Below, piece after piece: positions 30,094-39,400 of a stretch of DNA of 48,705 bases. Position numbers and translations under genes: made by a program. The stretch is from Bacteroides sp. SM23_62_1 (GTDB taxonomy: Bacteria; Bacteroidota; Bacteroidia; Bacteroidales; SM23-62): contig LJUQ01000030.1 of assembly GCA_001304505.1 (NCBI GenBank), positions 1 to 48,705 of the forward strand. Direction: 5' to 3'. The notes beneath the pieces are model-generated. The model ran no database searches. It was not told the DNA's origin and saw only the letters and a list, made by a program, of their open reading frames with translations. Numbering within the stretch: the first letter of the stretch is position 1; every line of letters starts with the position of its first letter.

Positions 30094-30591
30094 TTGGTAA
30101 ATTGGTAGATTAGTGAATTAGTATATTAGTGGGTGTGGGGAAGGTGTTTGGGTGGTGTTGTAATATGGGATTTCATACAATTCCCGATGGTGGGACCAGT
30201 AACAATCAAATTGGGGTGTATCACAACTATTTTTTCACTCAAAGAACGCAAAGAAAGCATCAAGATCACAAAGAGCATACTTCTGTTATTCAGGACTTTG
30301 CGATCTTAGCGATAACTTGGCGAGCTTTGCGTGAAACCTTAAATTGAAGTTGTGGCACACCCCAATTTCTTTACTGTACCACCATGTATTATAAAATGTG
30401 TCCGGTTGAAAACCGGACTTGACCGATTCACCCTTTTTAGGTATAACTGCCAGTTGAAAACTCCCGACAGGTCGGGACAGACGGCATAACTCAACACTCA
30501 TAACTCATAACTCATAACTTTGAACTTTAAACTTTGAACTTTGAACTCCTTTCTTCAGAAATGCCTACTTTTGCAAAAAAAATAGGTCATC
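30094..30591. repeat. Repeat-filled spacer between argS and ffh, including element B
   Basis: In order: a period-8 run from 30094 to 30137 (TTGGTAAA, TTGGTAGA, TTAGTGAA). Element B follows at 30209-30367, with 20-base ends AATTGGGGTGTATCACAACT and the inverted partner matching at 18 of 20. Its interior AAAGAACGCAAAGAAA is shared with element A. Then come a hairpin GTCCGGTT-GAA-AACCGGAC at 30400-30418, and a period-7 run from about 30487 to 30548 (CATAACT repeated, then TTGAACT repeated). Small open frames here are produced by repeats. Confidence 0.7.
30566..30573 (+). promoter_or_regulatory. Putative -7 box for ffh
   Basis: TACTTTTG fits TAnnTTTG and lies 18 bases before the ffh ATG. A TTTG at 30540-30543, part of the period-7 array, is 22 bases upstream; this is one base beyond the usual -33 spacing. 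The repeat array may thus supply the -33 box. Confidence 0.5.
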
Positions 30592-31929
30592 ATGTTCGAA
30601 AATCTTACAGACAGGCTTGATAAAGCTTTCAGATTACTCAAGGGACAGGGGAGAATTACCGAAATTAATGTTGCTGAGACTTTAAAAGATGTTCGTAAGG
30701 CTTTACTGGATGCTGACGTCCATTACAAAATTGCAAAGAGTTTTACAGACACGGTTAAGGAAAAGGCCCTTGGTGAGAAGATTCTTGCTGCTGTTCAGCC
30801 AAGCCAGATGATGGTTAAAATAGTTCATGATGAACTCGCCCTATTAATGGGAGGGGAGACGGCAGATCTTAACCTGAAAGGAAATCCTGCTGTTATTCTT
30901 GTGGCAGGGCTTCAGGGTTCAGGAAAGACAACTTTCGCAGCAAAACTTGCGCATTATGTAAAAAAGAAAAAGGGAAGAACTCCGCTTCTCGTGGCCGGTG
31001 ATATTTACAGGCCTGCTGCCATTGAACAGTTGAAAATACTTGGAGAGCAGGTCGAGACACCTGTTTACTCGGATGAAAACAGCAAAGATCCTGTGAGGAT
31101 ATGCAAAGATGCTGTCAGAAGCGCTAAACTACAGGGACAGAATGTGGTGATCATTGATACTGCAGGACGACTTGCCATCGATGAAGAGATGATGAAAGAA
31201 GTTGCGGCAATTAAGAATACTGTTACTCCACAGGAGATCCTTTTTATTGTTGATTCCATGACAGGACAGGATGCTGTGAATACTGCAAAGGAATTTAATG
31301 ACCGCCTTGATTTTCATGGCGTTGTATTAACAAAGCTGGATGGAGATACCAGGGGAGGAGCAGCGCTGTCCATCAAAACAGTTGTGCAGAAACCCATTAA
31401 ATTTGTCAGCATAGGTGAGAAACCCGATGCCCTTGATGTTTTCCACCCTGAAAGAATGGCCGACCGTATCCTTGGTATGGGAGATATCGTAACCCTTGTT
31501 GAAAAAGCCCAGGAGCAGTATGATGTTGAAGAAGCGAGAAAGATCCAGAAGAAGATCGCAAAGAACCAATTTAACTTTAACGATTTTATCTCACAGGTAC
31601 AGCAGATCAAGAAGATGGGGAATATACAGGATCTTGCCTCAATGATACCAGGCATGGGAAAAGCTATAAAAAACCTCGACATAGACGATGATGCGTTTAA
31701 AGGCATCGAAGCTATCATACAGTCCATGACACCACAGGAACGGGAAGATCCGTCCGTCCTTAACGGGAGCCGCAGGAAAAGGATTGCAAATGGGAGCGGC
31801 ACAACCATCCAGGATGTTAACCGGTTGATCAAACAGTTTGATGAAACCAGGAAAATGATGCGCATGGCACAGAGTGGGAAGAATATGATGGCCAGGATGC
31901 GGAATATGACACAGTTAAAGGGGAATTGA
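30592..31929 (+). CDS. ffh: Signal recognition particle protein Ffh
   Basis: GTPase that with 4.5S RNA targets membrane proteins to the translocon. The 445-residue product has the N domain (about 1-90) and a G domain with G1 GLQGSGKT (106-113), DTAGRL, and [13 protein letters not shown]. The methionine-rich M domain (about 325-445) includes [32 protein letters not shown] and [18 protein letters not shown]. Complete and normal in length. It is a single gene; the SRP RNA gene is not in the window. Confidence 0.96.
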   Translation: MFENLTDRLDKAFRLLKGQGRITEINVAETLKDVRKALLDADVHYKIAKSFTDTVKEKALGEKILAAVQPSQMMVKIVHDELALLMGGETADLNLKGNPAVILVAGLQGSGKTTFAAKLAHYVKKKKGRTPLLVAGDIYRPAAIEQLKILGEQVETPVYSDENSKDPVRICKDAVRSAKLQGQNVVIIDTAGRLAIDEEMMKEVAAIKNTVTPQEILFIVDSMTGQDAVNTAKEFNDRLDFHGVVLTKLDGDTRGGAALSIKTVVQKPIKFVSIGEKPDALDVFHPERMADRILGMGDIVTLVEKAQEQYDVEEARKIQKKIAKNQFNFNDFISQVQQIKKMGNIQDLASMIPGMGKAIKNLDIDDDAFKGIEAIIQSMTPQEREDPSVLNGSRRKRIANGSGTTIQDVNRLIKQFDETRKMMRMAQSGKNMMARMRNMTQLKGN

Positions 31930-31983
31930 AGTTCTGCTGATTGTTAATCGGCAGCTTCACTAATATGGGATAATAATGTTAAA

Positions 31984-32128
31984 CCCGGTTGTCAACCGGG
32001 GTGGTATAATAAGCACGTATTGAATCCTACCCCGATTAACAATCGGGTTTACAATCATGCCCCGATTAACAATCGGGTTTACAATGCATCAGCTTATTTA
32101 TCATTCATCCGGTTAATAACCGGATGAA
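31984..32128. repeat. Cluster of four short hairpins between convergent genes
   Basis: CCCGGTT-GTC-AACCGGG (31984-32000), CCCGATT-AAC-AATCGGG twice in a tandem 30-bp repeat (32031-32047 and 32061-32077), and TTCATCCGGTT-AAT-AACCGGATGAA (32104-32128). All keep TT/AA at the top and a three-base loop while stem sequences vary in a paired way. The cluster lies between ffh and the TolB-like/TPR gene, where it could serve as a two-way terminator. Confidence 0.8.
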
Positions 32129-32137
32129 CTTTATTTA

Positions 32138-34159
32138 TCAATCCCCCTTGCTTGCCATATAATCATCATACGCTTTATGCCCCGTTCGTTCATACAGATC
32201 CCAGTAACGGTCATCATTCTTGAGATTATTGAATACCGGGTCTACTTTTAACCAAGGTATTTCAGGACTTTTATTTTTGTATGCTTTTTCAAGCCAGTAG
32301 AAGGCAGAATCCACCTCGCCGATACCGCTGTAATACCATCCGGTAAAGAAATCCGGACTTCCGGCTGTGGTTTCATCACTTTTAGTAACCAACTGATTGA
32401 TGATTGTCCGGGCCTGCTGATCATTGTTTGTTTTATGATATGCTAATGCCAGGCATGTCTGAAACCTGGGCACCTGCATTTCAGCGTCATCATTTTTTAT
32501 AGCCGATTCAAGGTAATACCTGGCAGAATCATATTCTTCAAGCCAGATATAGGCTTCTCCTGCCCATCTGAATCCTTGCTCCTGAAATAAATCAAGCATT
32601 TCATTTATCGAATTGTAGGCATCCCGTTTATCGTTTATTAATATTTCCCTCCTGATTTCCCTGTATCTGTCTTGGAAAGGCCTTTCCCCTTTTTCAAAAC
32701 AGGATTTTGCATCTGCAAGCCTGTTCCTCTTCATCAGAAACTCTCCATACTGGCTATGTACTCCGAAATAATTAGGTGTCAGTTCAATGGCTCGTAAGAA
32801 TTCTCTGTTTGCTTTGATATAGTCCCATGTGAACCAGTCATTCAATATTCCGAGACCATTATGTGCCAGACCATTATCCGGATCTATTTCCAGGGCCTTT
32901 TCCAGATAGTGTAATGCATCCCAGGTAACAGATTGTATTTCCACTCCACCACCATAGTTAGCTGATCCAATTAGAAACCAACCAGCCAAAGCATATGCAT
33001 CTGCATAATTTGGATCCAGTTTAATGACTTTTAAAACTGTATCCCAAAATTGTGTATTATTCCCAAAACTAAAACCGGTGCCTAACCTTACAGTATAAAG
33101 TGTTCTTTGTAAAAGGTCATATGCCTCAGGATTGTTAGTGGGAATTTTTTGAATGTTCTGCTTTTCTGAATCAGTTAAGAATGCTTTTAAATGATCCGCG
33201 ATCTGCAGAGCAATATCCGACTGGATGGTTATTATCTCTTCATAGGGCTGTTCATATTCCTGGAGCCATATATGTTTATCGTTTTTAGGTTCGATCAGCT
33301 GGGCCGTTACCCTGACTTTGTTACCGATCTTCTTGTAAGTACCTTCGAGAATATAATTGACCTTCAATTCTTCAGCAATCTGCGGCAGCTGTTTATCAGT
33401 CCCTTTATAGGTTAATACAGTGCTTAAAGAAACCACCTTATCAAAGGATGCTATTTTAAAAAGGTGATTGATGATCTCATCAGTCAAACCATCACACATA
33501 TACTCCTGGTCGGGATCACCACTTAAGTTATAGAATGGTTTCACAGCAATGGATCTTTCAAGGCCTGTATCAACTTCAACCTGTTTCCTGCCGTCAATAA
33601 CATTAAATACTGCTAACACCACAATAACAATAACACAAACAATTAAAAGTCCGGAAAGTAACAGTATCAACTTTTTCTTTGGTTTTGAGATCTGTCTGGT
33701 GGAATCATCAAGGCTTTTAGTGTCGTCTTTCACCTGGTCCGTCTTTGGTTTATCAATACTCCGGGTATCCTTATAGTTCAGGTACCATTCTATAATGGTT
33801 GTAAGATTATTAAGCACCGGTTTTACCTGTCGTGGATCAAAGTCTTTGGGGTGTGCGCCGAATGTTGACAGACTATTCAGGCTTTGCATGGATGCGATGA
33901 TATTGGAAGGTACTTTCTCTTCCCGGTTCAGTTTATCAATGATCCCTTTGAGCGGTTCTGTTTTTCGTGGTCTTTTTAATTCACATTCACATAGATCGGT
34001 TATAACCACTTCCAGGCATCGCCTCGAATAGAGCATGACAACGTTCGCATCTTTAGTCTCCATAAGTTGCTCCATTTCTTTCTCAAGTTCAGGAAACCTG
34101 CCTTTTATGGAAACATTTAACGTTTCAAGTTCTTTTATTTCAGCAGACCAGATCTGCAT
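32138..34159 (-). CDS. Membrane-anchored TolB-like/TPR protein with N-terminal DUF4145-like domain
   Basis: 673 residues. The N-terminal helical domain (about 1-130) has MLYSRRCLEVVITDLCECEL, PLKGIIDKLNRE and LNSLSTFGAHP, resembling DUF4145/HEPN-like modules. A lysine-rich stop precedes one membrane helix (163-187, KLILLLSGLLIVCVIVIVVL). Then comes a TolB-like (FlgO/CadC-associated) domain, about 203-315, with SIAVKPFYNLSGDPDQEYMC and VNYILEGTYKKIGNKVRVTA. TPR repeats run from about 330 to 660. The TolB-like plus TPR part is often fused to cyclases or CadC-type regulators; here the sensor or effector slot is the DUF4145-like domain. Role unknown; likely signalling or scaffold at the inner membrane. 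Confidence 0.8.
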   Translation of the reverse strand: MQIWSAEIKELETLNVSIKGRFPELEKEMEQLMETKDANVVMLYSRRCLEVVITDLCECELKRPRKTEPLKGIIDKLNREEKVPSNIIASMQSLNSLSTFGAHPKDFDPRQVKPVLNNLTTIIEWYLNYKDTRSIDKPKTDQVKDDTKSLDDSTRQISKPKKKLILLLSGLLIVCVIVIVVLAVFNVIDGRKQVEVDTGLERSIAVKPFYNLSGDPDQEYMCDGLTDEIINHLFKIASFDKVVSLSTVLTYKGTDKQLPQIAEELKVNYILEGTYKKIGNKVRVTAQLIEPKNDKHIWLQEYEQPYEEIITIQSDIALQIADHLKAFLTDSEKQNIQKIPTNNPEAYDLLQRTLYTVRLGTGFSFGNNTQFWDTVLKVIKLDPNYADAYALAGWFLIGSANYGGGVEIQSVTWDALHYLEKALEIDPDNGLAHNGLGILNDWFTWDYIKANREFLRAIELTPNYFGVHSQYGEFLMKRNRLADAKSCFEKGERPFQDRYREIRREILINDKRDAYNSINEMLDLFQEQGFRWAGEAYIWLEEYDSARYYLESAIKNDDAEMQVPRFQTCLALAYHKTNNDQQARTIINQLVTKSDETTAGSPDFFTGWYYSGIGEVDSAFYWLEKAYKNKSPEIPWLKVDPVFNNLKNDDRYWDLYERTGHKAYDDYMASKGD

Positions 34160-34766
34160 GAGTGCAGGAATTTGGAAGAAAGTTTAATAATATAAAAATA
34201 AGTTATTTAAAATTTAAAATCAAATAGCTCCCTGAGGGCAAGGAAAAAGTAAAAAGTAAAAGTGTTCTCAGTTGTCAGTTGTCGGTTGTCGGTTTTTAGT
34301 TTGGAGAAAAATGCTTTAACATGAATGTTTCAGGTTCCTGTAAAGTGTGAGGTTTAAGTGTAAGTTATGGGTCCTTCAATTTTCTAAAAATCATAGAAGT
34401 TGACAAGTCATCCCGAAGGAGCGGAGCGACTGAGGGATCTCGTGTTCGCAGGTGATAATCCAGAACTTGGATGCTAGGACTGTAAAAAATTCGGTGGAAA
34501 GAAAAAATGACAATTTATGACTAACGATTTTTTTCAGATCAGATGAGGTCCCTCTCCGCCTAAGGCGGATCGGGATGATCTGGTTCTAAAGATGTTTGTA
34601 ACTGTTAAGAGCGAAACCCAAGAATAACTGAATAACTTTCAAATGACGCTCGCAAAGCGAGCAAATGACAATAAATGACTACTTAATGACGCTTGCGTAG
34701 CAAGCTAATTACAATGAATGACAAATCAGGGATACGGTTACCGGTAAAACTAGCTTAAGATTGTGG
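34160..34766. repeat. Repeat-filled spacer: period-7 runs, paired inverted element F1, tandem hairpins
   Basis: About 34239-34290 holds period-7 steps (AAAAGTA, then TTGTCAG/TTGTCGG). Element F1 spans 34407-34579: left end GTCATCCCGAAGGAGCGGAG, right end GAGGTCCCTCTCCGCC...CGGGATGAT inverted, with hairpin TCCGCC-TAA-GGCGGA inside the right end. At 34642-34722 two 38-bp units, starting 43 bases apart, carry hairpins GCTCGC-AAA-GCGAGC and GCTTGC-GTA-GCAAGC, whose stems differ by a paired change. No gene is supported here. Confidence 0.7.
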
Positions 34767-36296
34767 TTATTGTTTCTCGAATATAAGCGTTACAATATTT
34801 TCCCCGCCCCTGAAACCGGTTGATTTTTGTAAGATTTTCAGGATATTTCCATCCTCATTAAGGCTCCATTCTTCGCTGCTTTTCATTTCAAAAATACGTC
34901 CTCCCCTGTCAAATTTCACCGTAGAACTGATTTTTATCGAATTTGCCTTTTCATCAAAGGTGGCTGTTGAAATGCGTGGTGCATTAAAAAACTCCGATTT
35001 TATTTCAGTACCGTCGAGCAGGATATCTTCACCGGTAATACGGTCATCACCCCATTCAACAATGATTAATTTTTTAACAAACAGTATATCATCATCATGG
35101 TCTATTTCCATTTCATAGGGAGTATTCCCGAATCCCATGGAACCCGGTTCACTTTTTTCTTCATTAAAAATCCACTTACCAGAAAAATTTACAGGGTACT
35201 TATCTGCTAATGGCAGCAATGGTAATCCACAGGCTTTTCTGAAAGGATTCATCACCTCCCAGTATGCCGGATCTTCCTGGCTCAACATCCTTGGATCATT
35301 AACCAGCACCTGGTGTTGTTTTTTTGTCAGGTTTCTGACCATACCAGCCCATATAACCCAGTAAGACCAGTTTGGCTGATGATCCAGTATATCGAGGGTA
35401 GGAGGGTTGCCGACCTCTCCTAAGACAATGGGTTTTCCATGAGACAATGCCATAAGGCTGTCATAATACGCCTGGTTGAAATCGCTGCCATAAACATCCA
35501 GCGAAAGAATATCGAGATATTCATTTCCGGGATAGAAATTGGAGAATTGCCTGATGGGTGTGCTTGGCCTGTCAACACTCCATACCCAGACAAGATTATT
35601 CAGTTTATGATGATTTACCATGCGGTCATATAATTGCCGGTACAGATCAATTGTGCTGTATTTTCCCACACGGCCACCCCACCAGAACCAGTCACCATTC
35701 ATCTCATGGTATGGCCTCCAGAGGATCGGTACATTAGCATCCTGCAGTTTTTTCAGGTAAAAAGCAATTGAATCGACCTGTGCGGCCCAACGGTTATATA
35801 GCCTTGTTCCCGGTGTCAGGAGTTCTTTGAATTGTTCATCAAGGAGTTGTCCCTGCACACTTGCCAGGGAATCAGGGGCTACCGGTCCTTGTGGCTGAAA
35901 AGTAACCGGTTCATCGGCTGTTGGTGGTACGGCATGCCAGCAGATAGTAATAATTGATCCTTTTTTGTGCTGCCGGATTGCTTCATTCACAATATCAGGC
36001 CGGGCAAGATATGAATCATAATTACCTTTTTCGGCAAATCCCATATCGGTACTCCAGATTGCAGGAGTTTGCCCGATATACTTTGCTGCAAACCGGGTAT
36101 TTCTGTCTTTTGTATTCGGATAATTGTGCTGACCTGTAAGTGTGTATTTACCTGATATCCTGTAAAACAGGTCGAGCAATGCCCTGGCCTCAGGTGTGGT
36201 ATTTGGATTCACAGGGTCACCTGCCAGGATACAATTCGATATTCCGGTAATAAGTACAACAACGAATGCTGCTTTAGGTATACTTTTAAATATCAT
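34767..36296 (-). CDS. GH26 beta-mannanase
   Basis: Secreted endo-beta-1,4-mannanase type enzyme of 509 residues. The start at 36296 gives a signal peptide (MIFKSIPKAAFVVVLITGIS); a longer frame to 36392 reads through palindromic spacer DNA and is rejected. GH26 residues: acid/base Glu198 in WRPYHEMNGDWFWW and nucleophile Glu294 in KPIVLGEVGNPP. The N-terminal strand region contains GKYTLTGQHNYPN. After the catalytic domain (about 30-360) there is a beta-rich domain (about 370-509; FSGKWIFNEEKSEPG, lipocalin-like in look) of unknown use. It lies 189 bases downstream of the GH2 gene on the same strand; together they suggest mannan-type glycan breakdown. Confidence 0.88.
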   Translation of the reverse strand: MIFKSIPKAAFVVVLITGISNCILAGDPVNPNTTPEARALLDLFYRISGKYTLTGQHNYPNTKDRNTRFAAKYIGQTPAIWSTDMGFAEKGNYDSYLARPDIVNEAIRQHKKGSIITICWHAVPPTADEPVTFQPQGPVAPDSLASVQGQLLDEQFKELLTPGTRLYNRWAAQVDSIAFYLKKLQDANVPILWRPYHEMNGDWFWWGGRVGKYSTIDLYRQLYDRMVNHHKLNNLVWVWSVDRPSTPIRQFSNFYPGNEYLDILSLDVYGSDFNQAYYDSLMALSHGKPIVLGEVGNPPTLDILDHQPNWSYWVIWAGMVRNLTKKQHQVLVNDPRMLSQEDPAYWEVMNPFRKACGLPLLPLADKYPVNFSGKWIFNEEKSEPGSMGFGNTPYEMEIDHDDDILFVKKLIIVEWGDDRITGEDILLDGTEIKSEFFNAPRISTATFDEKANSIKISSTVKFDRGGRIFEMKSSEEWSLNEDGNILKILQKSTGFRGGENIVTLIFEKQ

Positions 36297-36302
36297 CGCG
36301 TT

Positions 36303-36453
36303 TTGTTTTAGACCCCCCGGGCTCAAGTCCGGGGTTAGATTACAAATTGTTTTTGTTTTATACCCCTGGGCTGAAGTCCTGGGGCAAGTCACTACCTCTA
36401 GCTGTCATCAGGATATCTCCCCCTGCTTGCAGGGAGAGACACAGAGGGGGTGA
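36303..36453. repeat. Palindromic repeats between the GH2 and GH26 genes
   Basis: Two hairpin-like units, CCCCGGGCTCAAGTCCGGGG (about 36308-36327) and CCCCTGGGCTGAAGTCCTGGGG (about 36363-36384), are followed by CTCCCCCTGCTTGCAGGGAG and AGAGGGGGTGAC (36417-36454). They resemble the hairpin at 7099-7166. They could weaken transcription from the GH2 gene into the GH26 gene. Confidence 0.6.
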
Positions 36454-36485
36454 CGAACCTCTATGGACTAATACCCCGCGTATGG

Positions 36486-39400
36486 TTATGGTCCTAGATT
36501 AAACCCTGAAATTTTCACATCCGGTTTTTCACCCCGCGTATCCCTGTCCATCAATTTCATCGTAATAACTTTTTCTTCACCGGGCATCAATGAGACATAG
36601 TTATCGCTGTAAAATACTGGGAGGATTCGTTCCCCGCTGTTTTTACCAACTACTTTCAACCTGATCATAAGAGCGGGGTGTTCTGAGGAATTACTCAGCG
36701 TCGTCACAAGCATCCATTTGTCTCCTGATTTTTTGACCTGTGTACTATGATTCAGTTGAACAACCGGTAAATCATTGAGGATCTGGTAATTTCCATCTTC
36801 AAGCCCGCGCCAGTAGAAATTTTCAGATATGGTTTTCGCATTCTCGGTTAAAGTAAGTTTGATAAAATGCACGAGTGATAAACTTTCAGGGAATTCAAGC
36901 CTGAAACATTTAGCTGTTGAATCTTCTATAATATCAAGCCCGGTTTCTTTTTCCCACAGAACTGATCCGTCCATATTTATTAGTTGAGCTTTAGCGGTTA
37001 ATCCAAACCTGTCTTTACCATTATAGTTAACAACTTCAATATCGTTATATACCGGATTCCACTGGATATGAACTGGTTCTGATGCTTTCTTACATCCAAA
37101 ATATGCAGCAGTTGGTTCAAAATAATAATCATATGTCTGCCACACCATAGATGGCCATGCGGGGTGGCTCATCCACAGGAGCAGTCCTTTACGCATAGGA
37201 CTTCTTCCCTCAAACATTCCCCGGTAACCGTTATAATTTATCCACTGAGCCAGTTCAGTAAACTCTTTTGCATCTTCTGCAGGGCCAAATCCTTTTTCAA
37301 TTATCTGGTTAAAAGAGGCAGCTCCCTGGGCACCTTCCAGGCAGTAATCGTGAAGGCCCCACATGCTGTTCTGCGGCCACAAGGCGGATTCGGGTAAAGT
37401 TTGTTGCAGGCTTTCAAATGTCATAACATTTGGCATTCCTCTTTCGCTATGAAACCTGTTCCATCCATACAACAGGAAATAGTCTCTTACAGGTAGTGCC
37501 CTGTAAGGCCCTCCACCACTGACAACACCAAAAGAGGAATTTGAGATGTAATGGATACCGGGATGAATTTTCGGAATCATCGCGCGCAGGGCGGTATCGA
37601 GAACTTCGGGCGGATTGCCTTCGTTACGCCCAACATAAATAGCGATGCAGGGATGATTACGTATGCGTTTAACAATATCTGCTGCATTTGCCATAAACAT
37701 GTCCGGATCATATGGATTCGGCCCGTCAGCCGGATTTGCCAGCCAGAAATCCTGCCAGATCATAATCCCGTGACGGTCACAGGCTTCATATAATTCATCA
37801 TCGCCGGTTTGACCTACCCAGTTCCGTATCATGGTAAAATTCATATCGGCATGATAAGCGACAGCAATATCATATTCCCGTCCCCGGTAGTTCAGGTTCG
37901 ACTCAGGAAAACCCCAGTTCCCTCCACGTCCTATGAAACGCCTGCCGTTGATATAGATACTCAGCACCTGGTTGATCTCATCAAAAGTCATTTCTCGTAC
38001 TCCCGATTTCAATACTTTTTTATCTGAGACTGTACCATCATCGGTTTTAAAAAGGAGCTCAACATCATATAGATTTGGCACACCATACCCTTTAGGCCAC
38101 CAGAGGTTCGGATTTTCAAAATGCAATGCCGGATGGGTTGCCGGATCCAGTTTGACAGCTACTGTCTCAGAGGGATTAAGCCTGACTTCCTTCTCAAATT
38201 CAATATCACCGTATTTACCGGAAAAGATTCCGGATATCTCTTCATCCAGGTGATTCCGGAGGGTTACCTCAATTCTTATATCAGCAGATGTAGTATCAGG
38301 AAGGGGAAGGTCAGTCGTTATGAAGGGGTCATTTATGGTGACTGCACCTGTTACATGTAAGTAAACATCGTTCCATATGCCAATGTTCCTTCCCCTGATC
38401 GTTGGTATCCAATCCCATCCAATGGAAGCATGGTATGTCGGATTATCAGCACCCAGAATACCGCCGTTACGGTCGGGACTTATAGCAGTTTGCTCTTTAA
38501 CGACTCCGATGTGATCATTCTTTCGTATTAATACAGCTATTGCATTTTTCTGTCCCGGGATGATAAGATCCGTCACATCAAATTTTCCACGGATAAAGGC
38601 ACCATCGATTTTTCCTGTTTTAGTTCCGTTCACGAATATGTCAGCTTTCCAGTTGATTCCATTGAAATTTAAAAACATCCTGTCACCTGAGAAGTCTGAT
38701 GGTATTTCAAATTCATTGCGATACCAGAAATCTGAATTAAAGAATGATTCAGAGATCATCAGCTGGTTGTCGCCAAAATTTGGATCAGGCAATGCACCTG
38801 CGTTCCGGTAGCTGACAAGGGCAGTTCCGGGAACTGTTGCCACAACCCAGTCTTCATTTTCGAATCCTGCCTGGGAAATACTTTCTCCGGTGGCGGATAC
38901 TTCAGACGCACGTTGAATCTTCCAGTTCCCGCCTGTTAAAAACATAAAGTTGTCTGAAATCTTTGGACCTGTTTTTGGTCTGGCCACCATGCCACCATTC
39001 CCAAATACTTCCATTTCACTCAGAACATAGCTCTCGCCTGTTGCGGCTTCAGTCATTAATATCCGTACAAAACGGCCCTTAGCTGGATTATCAAGCGCGA
39101 TATCATCCATCAGTTCTTCATTGCCGTGAATAGGAACCAGGTCATTCCATGTGGTGGCATCTTCAGAAACCTGGATGATGCCTTCCGTTGCCTTGTTTAC
39201 CCAGTATAATTTTATATGGTCAAATGAGCTTGAAACTCCAAGGTCGACATATACCCATTCTTCGCCTGTACCGGCACTCATCCATGCACTCTTAAAGCTG
39301 TGAGAGGGGACCATTATTAACCTTGTTTCATTGTTATAGAAATCCCAGTCGCCAAAATTCCAGGATTGGGCACATGCAGCCGAAAGGCTTATTCTGTAAA

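Noticed and set aside
31314-31865. 183-codon minus-strand frame opposite ffh
   Set aside because: Antisense shadow of the ffh M domain.
36297-36392. 32-residue N-terminal extension of the GH26 enzyme
   Set aside because: It would be read from palindromic spacer DNA and would bury the signal peptide.
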